NCBI RefSeq assembly: GCF_900143285.1
Contig: NZ_FRDN01000010.1
Span: forward strand, 186,001-250,000
Source: Desulfitobacterium chlororespirans DSM 11544
GTDB taxonomy: Bacteria > Bacillota > Desulfitobacteriia > Desulfitobacteriales > Desulfitobacteriaceae
DNA: 64,000 nucleotides
Direction of reading: 5' to 3'
The notes beneath the pieces are model-generated. The model saw only the letters and a program-made list of their open reading frames with translations, ran no database searches and had not been told where the DNA came from. The stretch's first letter is position 1; each line of letters opens with the position of its first letter. This document shows positions 26,803-34,867 of the stretch, in pieces. The position numbers and the translations under genes were made by a program.

Positions 26803-27591
26803 TCAGCCGCCGATAGTTTGTCCGCCATCCAGAAGGATATAGGTACCGGTCATATAACTGAAGCTGTCTGAAACCATGGCCAGCACAGGGCCAGCCACCT
26901 CTTCGACAGAACCTAGCCTGCGCACAGGAGTTCTCTTTTCCATCTTGGCCTTAATCTCCGGATCAGCAAAAATATCCTGATTCAACTCAGTAATAACATA
27001 GCCGGGACAAACTGCATTGACTGTGATCCCATAACGGGCCCACTCGTTGGCCATAGTCTTCGTCAGGCTCAAAACGCCCGCCTTAGAAGCACCATAGGGA
27101 GCGACACTCTTTCCGCCGATAAGCCCCCCTACTGAAGCGATGTTAACAATCCTTCCCCCTTTTCCTTGTTTGGCGATCTGAGCCGCCACAGCCTGAGCAA
27201 ACTGAAACACCCCTTTGAGGTTGGTGTTGATAACATTCATAAAATCTTCTTCGGTCTGATCCAACAGAGCGGCTGTCTTTCCGCTGATACCGGCATTATT
27301 AATAAGGATATCAATTTTCCCGAAAGCCTCAACGGTTTGGGCCACGACCCGATCAATATCGTTTTTATTTGAAGAATCTGCAGCAATCCCCAGGCATTTT
27401 ACCCCGTAAAGAGTCTCAATATCTTTTGCTATTCTTTCACAGTCAGCAGGGGTACGGCTGGTAATAGCTAAGTCACATCCATACATAGCAAAAGTAGCTG
27501 CGACAGCATAACCGATTCCTTTTGTTCCCCCTGTAACAATAGCTACTTTACCGGTCAAATCAAAGCTGGGTTTTCCTATTTCTTTAGCCAT
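26803..27591 (-). CDS. Short-chain dehydrogenase/reductase, FabG/BaiA-like
   Basis: A 262-residue classical SDR. It has the cofactor loop TGGTKGIGYAVA, the structural NNAG motif, catalytic Ser in NIASVGGLIGG and the active-site YGASK. The C-terminal DGGQTIGG is usual. It would interconvert a hydroxyl and a keto group with NAD(P)H; in this island a hydroxyacyl-CoA is a likely substrate. It lies downstream of a deletion scar of a dehydratase gene that still carries a promoter/operator region, which may now drive it. AGGAGATG precedes the ATG. Confidence 0.92.
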   Translation of the reverse strand: MAKEIGKPSFDLTGKVAIVTGGTKGIGYAVAATFAMYGCDLAITSRTPADCERIAKDIETLYGVKCLGIAADSSNKNDIDRVVAQTVEAFGKIDILINNAGISGKTAALLDQTEEDFMNVINTNLKGVFQFAQAVAAQIAKQGKGGRIVNIASVGGLIGGKSVAPYGASKAGVLSLTKTMANEWARYGITVNAVCPGYVITELNQDIFADPEIKAKMEKRTPVRRLGSVEEVAGPVLAMVSDSFSYMTGTYILLDGGQTIGG

Positions 27592-27642
27592 TTTAACATC
27601 TCCTTTTAATTTTTTGCACTCAACCCTTAAGTTATGGTTTTG

Positions 27643-27763
27643 TTATTTCTTATCGGCCTGAGTTTTCTTGAACTTTTCAAGCATCGCTCTGGGGGTTACC
27701 GTGGGGCGTTCGTAGCGAGGGCACTTCACCCCTTCCAATCTAAGTGCCAGCTCCCATACGTGC
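27643..27763 (-). pseudogene. Deletion remnant of a 4-hydroxybutyryl-CoA dehydratase-like gene
   Basis: The minus strand reads a ribosome site, then ATGGGAGCTGGCACTTA, nearly identical to the first 17 bases of the intact gene starting at 36451 (encoding MGVGTY). It then jumps directly to the 3' end of such a gene: LEGVKCPRYERPTVTPRAMLEKFKKTQADKK and stop, against FEGVKCPRYERPTVTPRAMLDKFKKTQ in the intact protein. The two parts are out of frame, so about 490 codons were lost and no product is expected. The upstream 80 bp also match the intact gene's promoter region. Confidence 0.9.
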
Positions 27764-27782
27764 TTCCCTCCTTTATTAAATA

Positions 27783-27794
27783 GAACGCTCGCTC
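27783..27794. promoter_or_regulatory. Predicted TetR operator, site 2 (upstream of the remnant and SDR)
   Basis: GAACGCTCGCTC, identical to the site at 36486-36497. The following bases TATAT..AATGAGAAAAAAAGAACTTA are also shared with that locus, so promoter and operator were duplicated together with the dehydratase gene. Confidence 0.7.
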
Positions 27795-27864
27795 TATATG
27801 TAATGAGAAAAAAAGAACTTATTGTTCAAATTCAGACTATCACAAATCGATTTCAGCGTCAATA

Positions 27865-29937
27865 TTAATCGAATAACTTTTGAATCGGAATGCTCCCTCC
27901 GCTTCCAAAACTTATGGCCTGCCGATAAGCTTCTCTAATAGCATCGCTGATCTTTCCCGGTTTGGATGCATCACCGATCAGTACCAGATTGCCGATAGCT
28001 CCTTTTAATTCATGATACAGACTGTTCGTTGGCTTCGCTCCTACAGCAAGCACAACAGTATCCGCCGGAACATAGACCTGTCCCCCGTCTATTTCCAAGT
28101 TGACTCCTTCTTCAGCAATGGAGATTGCTTTCGCCCCTTTCATTATTTTAACATGATGCTGTTTAAGGCGCGCCAAAACTGACCAGCGTGTGCTCGGTCC
28201 AATATCCTTGCCGATGGAATTGCTCATTTCCACTAAGGTAATTTTTTTGCATCCATGGGTGAGCAGATGATATAGCTCATCGGGAGTCTCCGCTCTATAA
28301 AGCATAAGATGCCGCAGAGCCGCAGAATCCAGGGTGCCGATCTCCGCCAGCGTCAAGGCTGTCTCCACACCTACCGCGCCTCCACCCACGATGATGACAT
28401 TTGAGCCCACTTCCGCCCGGTTTTTTAATACCTCCCAAGCCTGGACTACCCTTGCTTCCTTCTCAGCGGGAATCTTAGGATCAAGGGGGCCGGCTCCTGT
28501 GGCGACAACAACCCGTGTAAAATCCCCTTCTTCAACCTTTTTTATAATATCTTCTTTCCCAGCTGTTACCTGGTAATTGATGAGGACGCCCTGCTTTGCA
28601 CAGGCACAGGTCAGATAATTTATTAACTCAGCCAAATCATGCCGCCCAGGGATTGCCGAAGCCATAAGGATTTGACCACCCGGTTGACTGCCCTGCTCCC
28701 AAATCGTTACACTATGGCCGCGGGCCGAGGCAACCCGGGCATACTCCAAGCCCGCTGCTCCTGCACCAATAACCAGTATTTTCTCAGGATGGGCTGTTTT
28801 CACCTGGGTTGGCAGGTATGCGCCCTGTGCAAGCTCGGATTCTCTTCCCGCTTCTGCGTTGCCTAAACATTCAACCGCCGTATGTGTCATTATCCGATCT
28901 AAGCAGCTCTGATTGCAGGCCACACAAGGGCGAATCTCGTCAATTCTTCCTTGCTGTGCCTTATTGGGCAGCTCCGGGTCGGCGATCAGGGGACGGGCCA
29001 TGGCAATGAAATCCGCACCGCCCTCAAGGAGAATTTTCTCCCCCACTGCAATGTTCATCCGGTTGCTCATGATGACGGGAATGGATACAGCCTCTTTAAT
29101 TCCCCGTCCCAAATAGCTGTAGCCGCCCCGGGGCACTTCCATGGTAATCTGAGGAACCTGTGCTTCGTGCCAGCCTCCTGTAATGCTTAGGGCATCCACG
29201 CCGACCTTTTCCAGTTCCCCAGCGATCCTACGAGCTTCAGAATTCGTATTTCCCCCTTCCATAAAGTCATGGCCGCCAAGCCGGACTGTAAGAGGAAAAT
29301 TCTTTCCTACGGCCTCCCGAACTGCAGCGATGATTTCCAAAAGAAAGGTCATTCTTGCATAGAGATCTCCATTGTAGCCATCTGTTCGTTGGTTGGTAAG
29401 CGGAGACAGAAATTGACCAATCAGGTAGCCCGAATTGGTGCAGAGCTCCACACCGTCGAATCCGGCTTGAAGTGCTCGTTTAGCCCCTGCCGCATAGTAA
29501 GCTGTCAAGGCTTTGATCTCTGACAGGGTAAGCTCCCGAGGGGTCTCCCCTGTGTATCCTGAAGCCACCGCTGATGGCGCTACAGCCTCCATTCCCTTAT
29601 ATTCCCGGGACCGTGCGTAACGGCCTTGATGCAATAACTGAGCAAAAATTTTACTTCCTTCCTCATGAACCGCATCGGTTAAACGCTGTAAGCCGGGAAG
29701 ACAGGTATCATCATACATATTGACCATGTCATAATCGGTTTTACGAATTGGATCGATTTGAACGGCTCCTAAGCAAATCAGCCCTACTCCACCCCGGGCA
29801 CGCAACCGGAAGAACTCAACCATTCTGTCGGTGACGAAACCTTTATCGCAGTAACCCAAGGCCATAGGAGCCATCACCAGGCGATTTTTCAGTTCTACCC
29901 GGCCGATTCTCCCCGGTGAGAATAAATTGAGCGGCAT
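27865..29937 (-). CDS. Old-yellow-enzyme/enoate-reductase-like flavoprotein (FadH/BaiCD family)
   Basis: A 690-residue protein with three parts: an FMN TIM barrel (1-330) starting LFSPGRIGRVELKNRLVMAPM, a [4Fe-4S] site (C338, C341, C345 in CVACNQSC plus a further Cys near 356), and a C-terminal FAD/NAD(P) module with GAGAAGLEYARVASARG and GGGAVGVETALTLAEIG. This is the architecture of 2,4-dienoyl-CoA reductase, 2-enoate reductase and BaiCD/BaiH. It would reduce a C=C bond, or run in reverse with an acceptor. In the segment ELCTNSGYLIGQFLSP a His usual in FadH relatives is replaced. It lies 52 bp downstream of the TetR gene and is probably cotranscribed with it. Confidence 0.9.
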   Translation of the reverse strand: MPLNLFSPGRIGRVELKNRLVMAPMALGYCDKGFVTDRMVEFFRLRARGGVGLICLGAVQIDPIRKTDYDMVNMYDDTCLPGLQRLTDAVHEEGSKIFAQLLHQGRYARSREYKGMEAVAPSAVASGYTGETPRELTLSEIKALTAYYAAGAKRALQAGFDGVELCTNSGYLIGQFLSPLTNQRTDGYNGDLYARMTFLLEIIAAVREAVGKNFPLTVRLGGHDFMEGGNTNSEARRIAGELEKVGVDALSITGGWHEAQVPQITMEVPRGGYSYLGRGIKEAVSIPVIMSNRMNIAVGEKILLEGGADFIAMARPLIADPELPNKAQQGRIDEIRPCVACNQSCLDRIMTHTAVECLGNAEAGRESELAQGAYLPTQVKTAHPEKILVIGAGAAGLEYARVASARGHSVTIWEQGSQPGGQILMASAIPGRHDLAELINYLTCACAKQGVLINYQVTAGKEDIIKKVEEGDFTRVVVATGAGPLDPKIPAEKEARVVQAWEVLKNRAEVGSNVIIVGGGAVGVETALTLAEIGTLDSAALRHLMLYRAETPDELYHLLTHGCKKITLVEMSNSIGKDIGPSTRWSVLARLKQHHVKIMKGAKAISIAEEGVNLEIDGGQVYVPADTVVLAVGAKPTNSLYHELKGAIGNLVLIGDASKPGKISDAIREAYRQAISFGSGGSIPIQKLFD

Positions 29938-29989
29938 GCCTGTTCCTCCTTCCTTAAGCCACCTTTTGGGGAGAGGAGATAGAAGAAAA

Positions 29990-30637
29990 TCAGGGTTTTT
30001 CCACTAGATCTGAGAGGCCTACTCCTTTGAGAACAAAATCCAGGATACCACGATTGATTTCCTCCTTGGATTTTTCACTTACAGTCCATCCTTTAAGTGC
30101 CTCAAAAGCTACCGTATACGCGAGTATACTGGCCAAAACCTCCAGATCGGCATGAAGAGGCCGTTCTTTATCGACTTCGATTAAGAGTTCGTGGTATTTG
30201 CGAATTGTGGATTCCTTCTCCATTTTTAAAACTTCTTTTAGATAGTCTTTTTGGAGATACTTGGTCTCAGTGGAAATAAATTGGATAAGTTTACGGTTTT
30301 CGTAAACAAAGAACAGATTGGCCTTGATAAAAGTAATAAGTTTTTCCGTTGGGGAAACACACTTATCAATATTCTGATTGCGGATGAACTCATCGGAAAT
30401 CTTGTGAAAGTGCTTATGGACAAGATATAATACGTCATCTTTGGAAGAGATATAATGATAGAGCTGCCCCATCGACATATTGCAGGCCTCGGCAATCTCA
30501 CGGATCGACGTCGGGTGAAATCCCTGAGTAAAGAAGAGCTTGCAGGCACTTTCGACAATTTGCATATGCTTGCTCTCGATTAATCCTTCATCTTTTGCCG
30601 AAGAAATTGCATGAGTTTTCACAAGGGGACTGAACAC
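29990..30637 (-). CDS. TetR/AcrR-family regulator of the catabolic island
   Basis: 215 residues. The N-terminal helix-turn-helix reads VESACKLFFTQGFHPTSIREIAEACNMSMGQLYHYISSKDDVLYLV, a typical TetR DNA-binding domain; the C-terminal ligand domain (about 80-215) resembles FadR/acyl-CoA-responsive members in general form only. The start is GTG at 30635-30637; an AGGAGGG lies 19 bases upstream, too far for ideal spacing, and no better in-frame start is seen. It is encoded upstream of the flavoenzyme gene. It is the simplest candidate for the repressor that binds the four GARCGCTCGYTC sites in the island. Confidence 0.85.
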   Translation of the reverse strand: MFSPLVKTHAISSAKDEGLIESKHMQIVESACKLFFTQGFHPTSIREIAEACNMSMGQLYHYISSKDDVLYLVHKHFHKISDEFIRNQNIDKCVSPTEKLITFIKANLFFVYENRKLIQFISTETKYLQKDYLKEVLKMEKESTIRKYHELLIEVDKERPLHADLEVLASILAYTVAFEALKGWTVSEKSKEEINRGILDFVLKGVGLSDLVEKP

Positions 30638-30723
30638 TTTATTATCCGTAACTATTCCCTCCTTTTTAAGGATTACAGTGGATACTTCAGTACGAGTGTG
30701 CCAATAAGGCTTCTTTAACGTTC

Positions 30724-30752
30724 AAAATACAAGATATCCTGACCTTTGTCAA
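30724..30752 (-). promoter_or_regulatory. Sigma-70-type promoter of the TetR/flavoenzyme operon
   Basis: TTGACA (minus strand, 30747-30752) and TATTTT (30724-30729) are separated by 17 bp. It lies about 90 bp before the TetR start. A half operator GAACG follows the -10, which could allow weak self-control. Confidence 0.65.
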
Positions 30753-30776
30753 GTATTGCAAAGATTTCCATAGGTA

Positions 30777-32825
30777 TTAAATCCACTTAACAATAAGTTC
30801 GGCTGGATCCACAACCTGGATGAGCTGCTCCAAATTCTGTTGCTCTTTTATGCCATCCTCCAACATGGTAATGCAGTAAGGACAGTTGGCTCCAATGGCT
30901 TGGGGCTCTTTGGCAAGCGCTTGCTCCACCCGCATATCATTGATCCTCTCGCCGAGATGCTCTTCCATCCACATCCGACCACCACCGGCACCGCAACAAA
31001 AACTCTTGTCATGGTGACGGTCCATTTCCAGCAATTGCACTCCGGGCACTTTGCTGAATACTTCCCGTGGTGCCGTGTACTCTTGCTGGTAACGCCCCAG
31101 GTAACAGGAATCGTGATAGACGATTTTTAGCGGTTCGCTGACCGGATCTTGCTTGAGTTTTAACTTACCGCTGCTGAGCAGCTCGTTAATGAACTGGGTA
31201 TGATGAATTACTTCGTAATGTCCACCGAATTCCGGATATTCGTTTCTCAGAGTGTTAAGACAGTGGGGGCAGGTTGTCATGATTTTCTTGACATTATAGC
31301 CGTTCAATAACCCGACATTCTCAGCCACTAAGGATTGATAGAGATATTCATTCCCGGCACGACGGGCAAACTCACCGCAACACTTTTCTTCCGCTCCCAA
31401 GATGGCAAAATTAACATTGGCTGCTTGAAGTATCTTCGCCAGAGCTGTCGAGACTTTGCGGGCCCGGTTATCAAAGGACCCTGCACACCCAACGAAGAAG
31501 AGATATTCTGCATCCTCTGCTTCGCTCATGGGCTTTATATTGAGTTCCGCTGCCCATTCGTCCCGTTTATTCCAGCCGACACCCCAGGGATTGGAGTTGT
31601 TTTCAATGTTGCGGAAGGTGGTTTGCAGCTCCGGTGAAAAATTACCTTCCATGGTCACAAGATAGCGGCGTAAATCGATGATTTTATTCACATGTTCATT
31701 GGAAACAGGGCATTGTACCTGGCAGGACATGCAGGTGGTACAAGACCATAAAACATCCTCGGTGACGACATCATTGATTAAACTCTGTTGAAGGATGGCT
31801 GCATCCTCGGGATGGGTTTGTGCGATTTCGGCGATGGCTTCTGCCGACTCCTCTCCGGTGGACTTTAAGCCATACTTCTGCATGACTTCCCCTTTCTCTA
31901 AGAGGTGGTGCTTTAAGGTGCGGCTCAGCAATTCTTTGGGATTCAAGGGCTTGCCGGAAAGGTTTGCCGGACAATTATCCATGCAGCGTCCGCACTCACC
32001 GCAAGCGAAACAATCCAATAACTCATTCCAGGTATAGCCTTCAATGCGTGAAACGCCAAATTCTTCGCTGGTTTCATCTTCAAGGTCCAGTTTTTTCATC
32101 TGCCCGCCAATGGGTTTTAGGGAAGCAAAGTAGGCATTAAAGGGGGCGGCAATGAGATGTAAGTGCTTGGAATTCGGTATATAGACTAAGAAGGCCAGCA
32201 GGATCACCGTATGAAACCACCAAACCCCATCCCTTATCCCGACCAGGGCGGATTCACTCAGTCCACTGAGCAAGGCTGCCACCGACCTGTACACCGGATC
32301 GAGTGAATAAGCGACATTATGGGGTTCCAAAACATATTTAGCCCCTGTGGATATCCATTCTGTAAGAATGACCAGCATAATGAACAATACCACTAAAAAG
32401 GCTTCCATAGTGCGGTATAAACGCTGGGGGCGAACAATCCATCTTCGGATCAGCCCGATAATTAAACCGACAAACACTAACGCGGCCAAAACATCTTTGA
32501 CAAGGAAGAAATAGGGATTAGTACTTAAAAAGGGTATGGGATAGCGGGGGAATAATCCTTCAAAGATGAAGGGGATTTCTCCCAGGCAAATAAAGATAAA
32601 TCCCCAGAAAATGAAGAAGTGCACGATGCCGTAAGGTTCTTTAATCATTTTGCTTTGCAACAAGATTTTGCTCACGAAATTCTTCCAGCGTACACCGGGT
32701 TGAGCAAAGGGTTCGTCTTGCGCGCCTAACAACACTATGTTCAGTTTTTTGCGGAAGGCTGCAGTAAAGCCGTAGCCTGCTGCACACGCTAACACAAAAA
32801 ACACAATCAGCCATGATAATCGCAT
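30777..32825 (-). CDS. Membrane-bound Fe-S oxidoreductase linking EtfAB to quinone (HdrD/NarI-like fusion)
   Basis: A 682-residue fusion. The first 250 residues hold about six membrane helices of NarI/cytochrome-b type. Next come two [4Fe-4S] motifs (CFACGECGRCMDNCP and CTTCMSCQVQCP). Two CCG domains as in heterodisulfide reductase follow (FFVGCAGSFDNRARK...KCCGEFARR and YHDSCYLGRYQ...FCCGAGGGRMW). In other anaerobes this protein type takes electrons from EtfAB and passes them to menaquinone, allowing acyl-CoA oxidation to feed respiration. It lies 111 bp downstream of etfA on the same strand, with a hairpin in the gap. Confidence 0.9.
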   Translation of the reverse strand: MRLSWLIVFFVLACAAGYGFTAAFRKKLNIVLLGAQDEPFAQPGVRWKNFVSKILLQSKMIKEPYGIVHFFIFWGFIFICLGEIPFIFEGLFPRYPIPFLSTNPYFFLVKDVLAALVFVGLIIGLIRRWIVRPQRLYRTMEAFLVVLFIMLVILTEWISTGAKYVLEPHNVAYSLDPVYRSVAALLSGLSESALVGIRDGVWWFHTVILLAFLVYIPNSKHLHLIAAPFNAYFASLKPIGGQMKKLDLEDETSEEFGVSRIEGYTWNELLDCFACGECGRCMDNCPANLSGKPLNPKELLSRTLKHHLLEKGEVMQKYGLKSTGEESAEAIAEIAQTHPEDAAILQQSLINDVVTEDVLWSCTTCMSCQVQCPVSNEHVNKIIDLRRYLVTMEGNFSPELQTTFRNIENNSNPWGVGWNKRDEWAAELNIKPMSEAEDAEYLFFVGCAGSFDNRARKVSTALAKILQAANVNFAILGAEEKCCGEFARRAGNEYLYQSLVAENVGLLNGYNVKKIMTTCPHCLNTLRNEYPEFGGHYEVIHHTQFINELLSSGKLKLKQDPVSEPLKIVYHDSCYLGRYQQEYTAPREVFSKVPGVQLLEMDRHHDKSFCCGAGGGRMWMEEHLGERINDMRVEQALAKEPQAIGANCPYCITMLEDGIKEQQNLEQLIQVVDPAELIVKWI

Positions 32826-32888
32826 GGGGGAAAACCTCCTCTTCTTTATACTCCATCAAGGGATAGTCCGGGTTTTTACCATTAACTG

Positions 32889-32919
32889 AAACAGCGAAGC
32901 CGTTCACACTTCGCTGTTT
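32889..32919 (-). terminator. Intercistronic hairpin between etfA and the membrane Fe-S gene
   Basis: An 11-bp perfect stem (AAACAGCGAAG with CTTCGCTGTTT). No T tract follows on the minus strand, so it is more likely a processing or partial attenuation hairpin than a full stop. Confidence 0.5.
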
Positions 32920-32936
32920 AATTGACTAACATGGTG

Positions 32937-33926
32937 TCAGCGGTTGACAAGTTTTTTAAACTCCTCTTTCAACAAAGGCACAACTTGGAACATATCTCCG
33001 ACAATTCCGTAGTCTGCTGCCTTGAATATAGTCGCCTCCGGATCTTTGTTGATAGCTACGATCACTTGGGAAGAATTCATACCGGCCAGGTGCTGAATCG
33101 CTCCGGAAATTCCACAGGCAATATAGAGTGTGGGGGCTACGGTATTCCCGGTTTGCCCCACTTGATACTTAATGTCGATCCAACCTGCGTCAACGGCAGC
33201 CCGGGATGCTCCTACCGCTCCACCCACGACGTCGGCCAACTCTTCTAAAAGGGTAAATCCTTCAGCATTTTTCGCTCCGCGTCCCCCGGCTACGATCACA
33301 TTGGCTTCGACTAAATCAGGACGCTTGGATGCGGCCATCACAATATCCTTAACGATAGCCCGTAAATCATCAGCATCGATTTGAGCATTTTCCCTGATCA
33401 CCTCTGCCTGGCGAGTGGCATCCGGCTCACTGACTGCGAAGGAATTCGGGCGAATCGTGGCAATAATTGGGGTTGAGATGACTTTAACCTGGGCAAAAGC
33501 CCTGCCCGTATAGATGGCGTGATTCAAGGTAAGCAATGCTGTCGGATCATATTCCATAGCAATACAATCTTCCACCATTCCCACTCCGAGACGTTGAGCG
33601 AGGCGGGGCGCCAAATCTCGCCCCAACGTCGAATGTCCCAGTAAAAGTGCTTTGGGCTCATGATCGCGAATCAGCTTATTCAAGACAGAAGTATAGGAAC
33701 CTGTGGTGTAATTGGCCAATTGGGCATCATCGACAAGGATTACCTTATTGGCCCCATAGGGTATCACTGTATTCACCAGGGCTTCTACTCCCTGCCCGAT
33801 CAGTACGGCAACCACTTCTTCTCCGGCTTGGTCCGCAACGTCTCTGGCTTTGCTCATAATTTCCAGGGAAGCTTTGCGTATCTTCATATTGCTCTGTTCT
33901 ATATAAACCCAAATCCCTTTTGCCAT
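32937..33926 (-). CDS. etfA: Electron transfer flavoprotein, alpha subunit
   Basis: A 329-residue EtfA. The C-terminal FAD-binding domain has the family pattern VIVAGGRGAKNAEGFTLLEELADVVGGAVGASRAAVDAGW, QVGQTGNTVAPTLYIACGISGAIQHLAGM and AINKDPEATIFKAADYGIVGD. With EtfB it carries electrons from the acyl-CoA dehydrogenase to the membrane Fe-S protein. It lies 16 bp behind etfB. Confidence 0.95.
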   Translation of the reverse strand: MAKGIWVYIEQSNMKIRKASLEIMSKARDVADQAGEEVVAVLIGQGVEALVNTVIPYGANKVILVDDAQLANYTTGSYTSVLNKLIRDHEPKALLLGHSTLGRDLAPRLAQRLGVGMVEDCIAMEYDPTALLTLNHAIYTGRAFAQVKVISTPIIATIRPNSFAVSEPDATRQAEVIRENAQIDADDLRAIVKDIVMAASKRPDLVEANVIVAGGRGAKNAEGFTLLEELADVVGGAVGASRAAVDAGWIDIKYQVGQTGNTVAPTLYIACGISGAIQHLAGMNSSQVIVAINKDPEATIFKAADYGIVGDMFQVVPLLKEEFKKLVNR

Positions 33927-33942
33927 TTCTTAACTCCTCCTC

Positions 33943-34713
33943 TTACAGTACTTTCTTCTCTGCGGAGAGTATTCTCGCTAATTCACCGGCTGCTTCTGCA
34001 GGTTCCCCCTGAATCATGTATCCGGCCCGGCGGGCAGCAGGCAGGGTTATTTTTTCGATTTGAATTTGGGTTCCCACACTTGAAGCATCTATCCCTAAGT
34101 CAGGCAGTTTAAATGTCTTAAGTTCTTTCTTTTTCGCTTTCATAATTCCGGGTACGGAGGGGTATCGAGGTTCATTGAGACCTTGCTGGGCTGCGATGAC
34201 TGCCGGGAGTGGTAATTCAAGCAGCTCTTTACCTCCGTCAATTTCCCGGAGGGTTGTTGCCTTCATTCCATCAATATCCAGCTTAGTGACCATATTGGCG
34301 CAAGGGAGCTTCAGTCTTTCGGCGAGACGTTGGGCTGTTTGTACGGAGCCGGTATCCACATTGGCTATACCGGTCAGGATAATATCGTAGTTGAGGGTGG
34401 AAATATATTGGGCCAGAGCTTCAACATTGCTTTGATCATCTGCTTCCGCAAGAGCCGGATCATCGATCAACGCCGCCCGGTCGGCTCCCATAGCCAATGC
34501 GGTACGAATGGCTTCAGGGGTACGATTATTCCCAATAGCGAGGACAACAACTTCCCCGCCATGTTTCTCTTTGAGGCGGATTCCTTCTTCCACTGCATAC
34601 TCATCATCGGGGTTGATAACGAAGGTCACTCCTGTTGGGTCGATTTTACCATCTTTAAGAACAACTAAAGCTTCGGTATCAAAGGTCTGCTTGAGACACA
34701 CTACGATATTCAT
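33943..34713 (-). CDS. etfB: Electron transfer flavoprotein, beta subunit
   Basis: A 256-residue EtfB beginning MNIVVCLKQTFDTEALVVLKDGKIDPTGVTFVINPDDEYAVEEGIRLKE. It carries the nucleotide-binding DRAALIDDPALAEAD segment and the conserved LPAVIAAQQGLNEPRYPSVPGIMKAKKKEL region. First gene of the etfB-etfA-membrane Fe-S group. No catabolic operator of the GARCGCTCGYTC type was found directly in front of it, so it may be read through from the dehydratase gene or have its own promoter. Confidence 0.95.
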   Translation of the reverse strand: MNIVVCLKQTFDTEALVVLKDGKIDPTGVTFVINPDDEYAVEEGIRLKEKHGGEVVVLAIGNNRTPEAIRTALAMGADRAALIDDPALAEADDQSNVEALAQYISTLNYDIILTGIANVDTGSVQTAQRLAERLKLPCANMVTKLDIDGMKATTLREIDGGKELLELPLPAVIAAQQGLNEPRYPSVPGIMKAKKKELKTFKLPDLGIDASSVGTQIQIEKITLPAARRAGYMIQGEPAEAAGELARILSAEKKVL

Positions 34714-34759
34714 TCTACTTCCCCCTTGTTGATCAAGCGTTTTGCGTTTTAAACATCGC

Positions 34760-34826
34760 GAAGCCCCCGCTTGTTAAGTCACTGGCATCGATAAATCTCA
34801 AAATACAACTTTACAGCGGAGGCTTC
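34760..34826 (-). repeat. Long-range inverted repeat in the etfB leader
   Basis: GAAGCCCCCGCTTGT (34760-34774) pairs with ACAGCGGAGGCTTC (34813-34826), with one bulge and one mismatch, enclosing about 38 bases. It lies between the dehydratase stop and etfB. No T tract follows, so a leader fold or processing hairpin is as likely as a terminator. Confidence 0.5.
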
Positions 34827-34867
34827 CCTTTCTCCTTATACTACTATTGCCAACTGTAGCACAGGCT

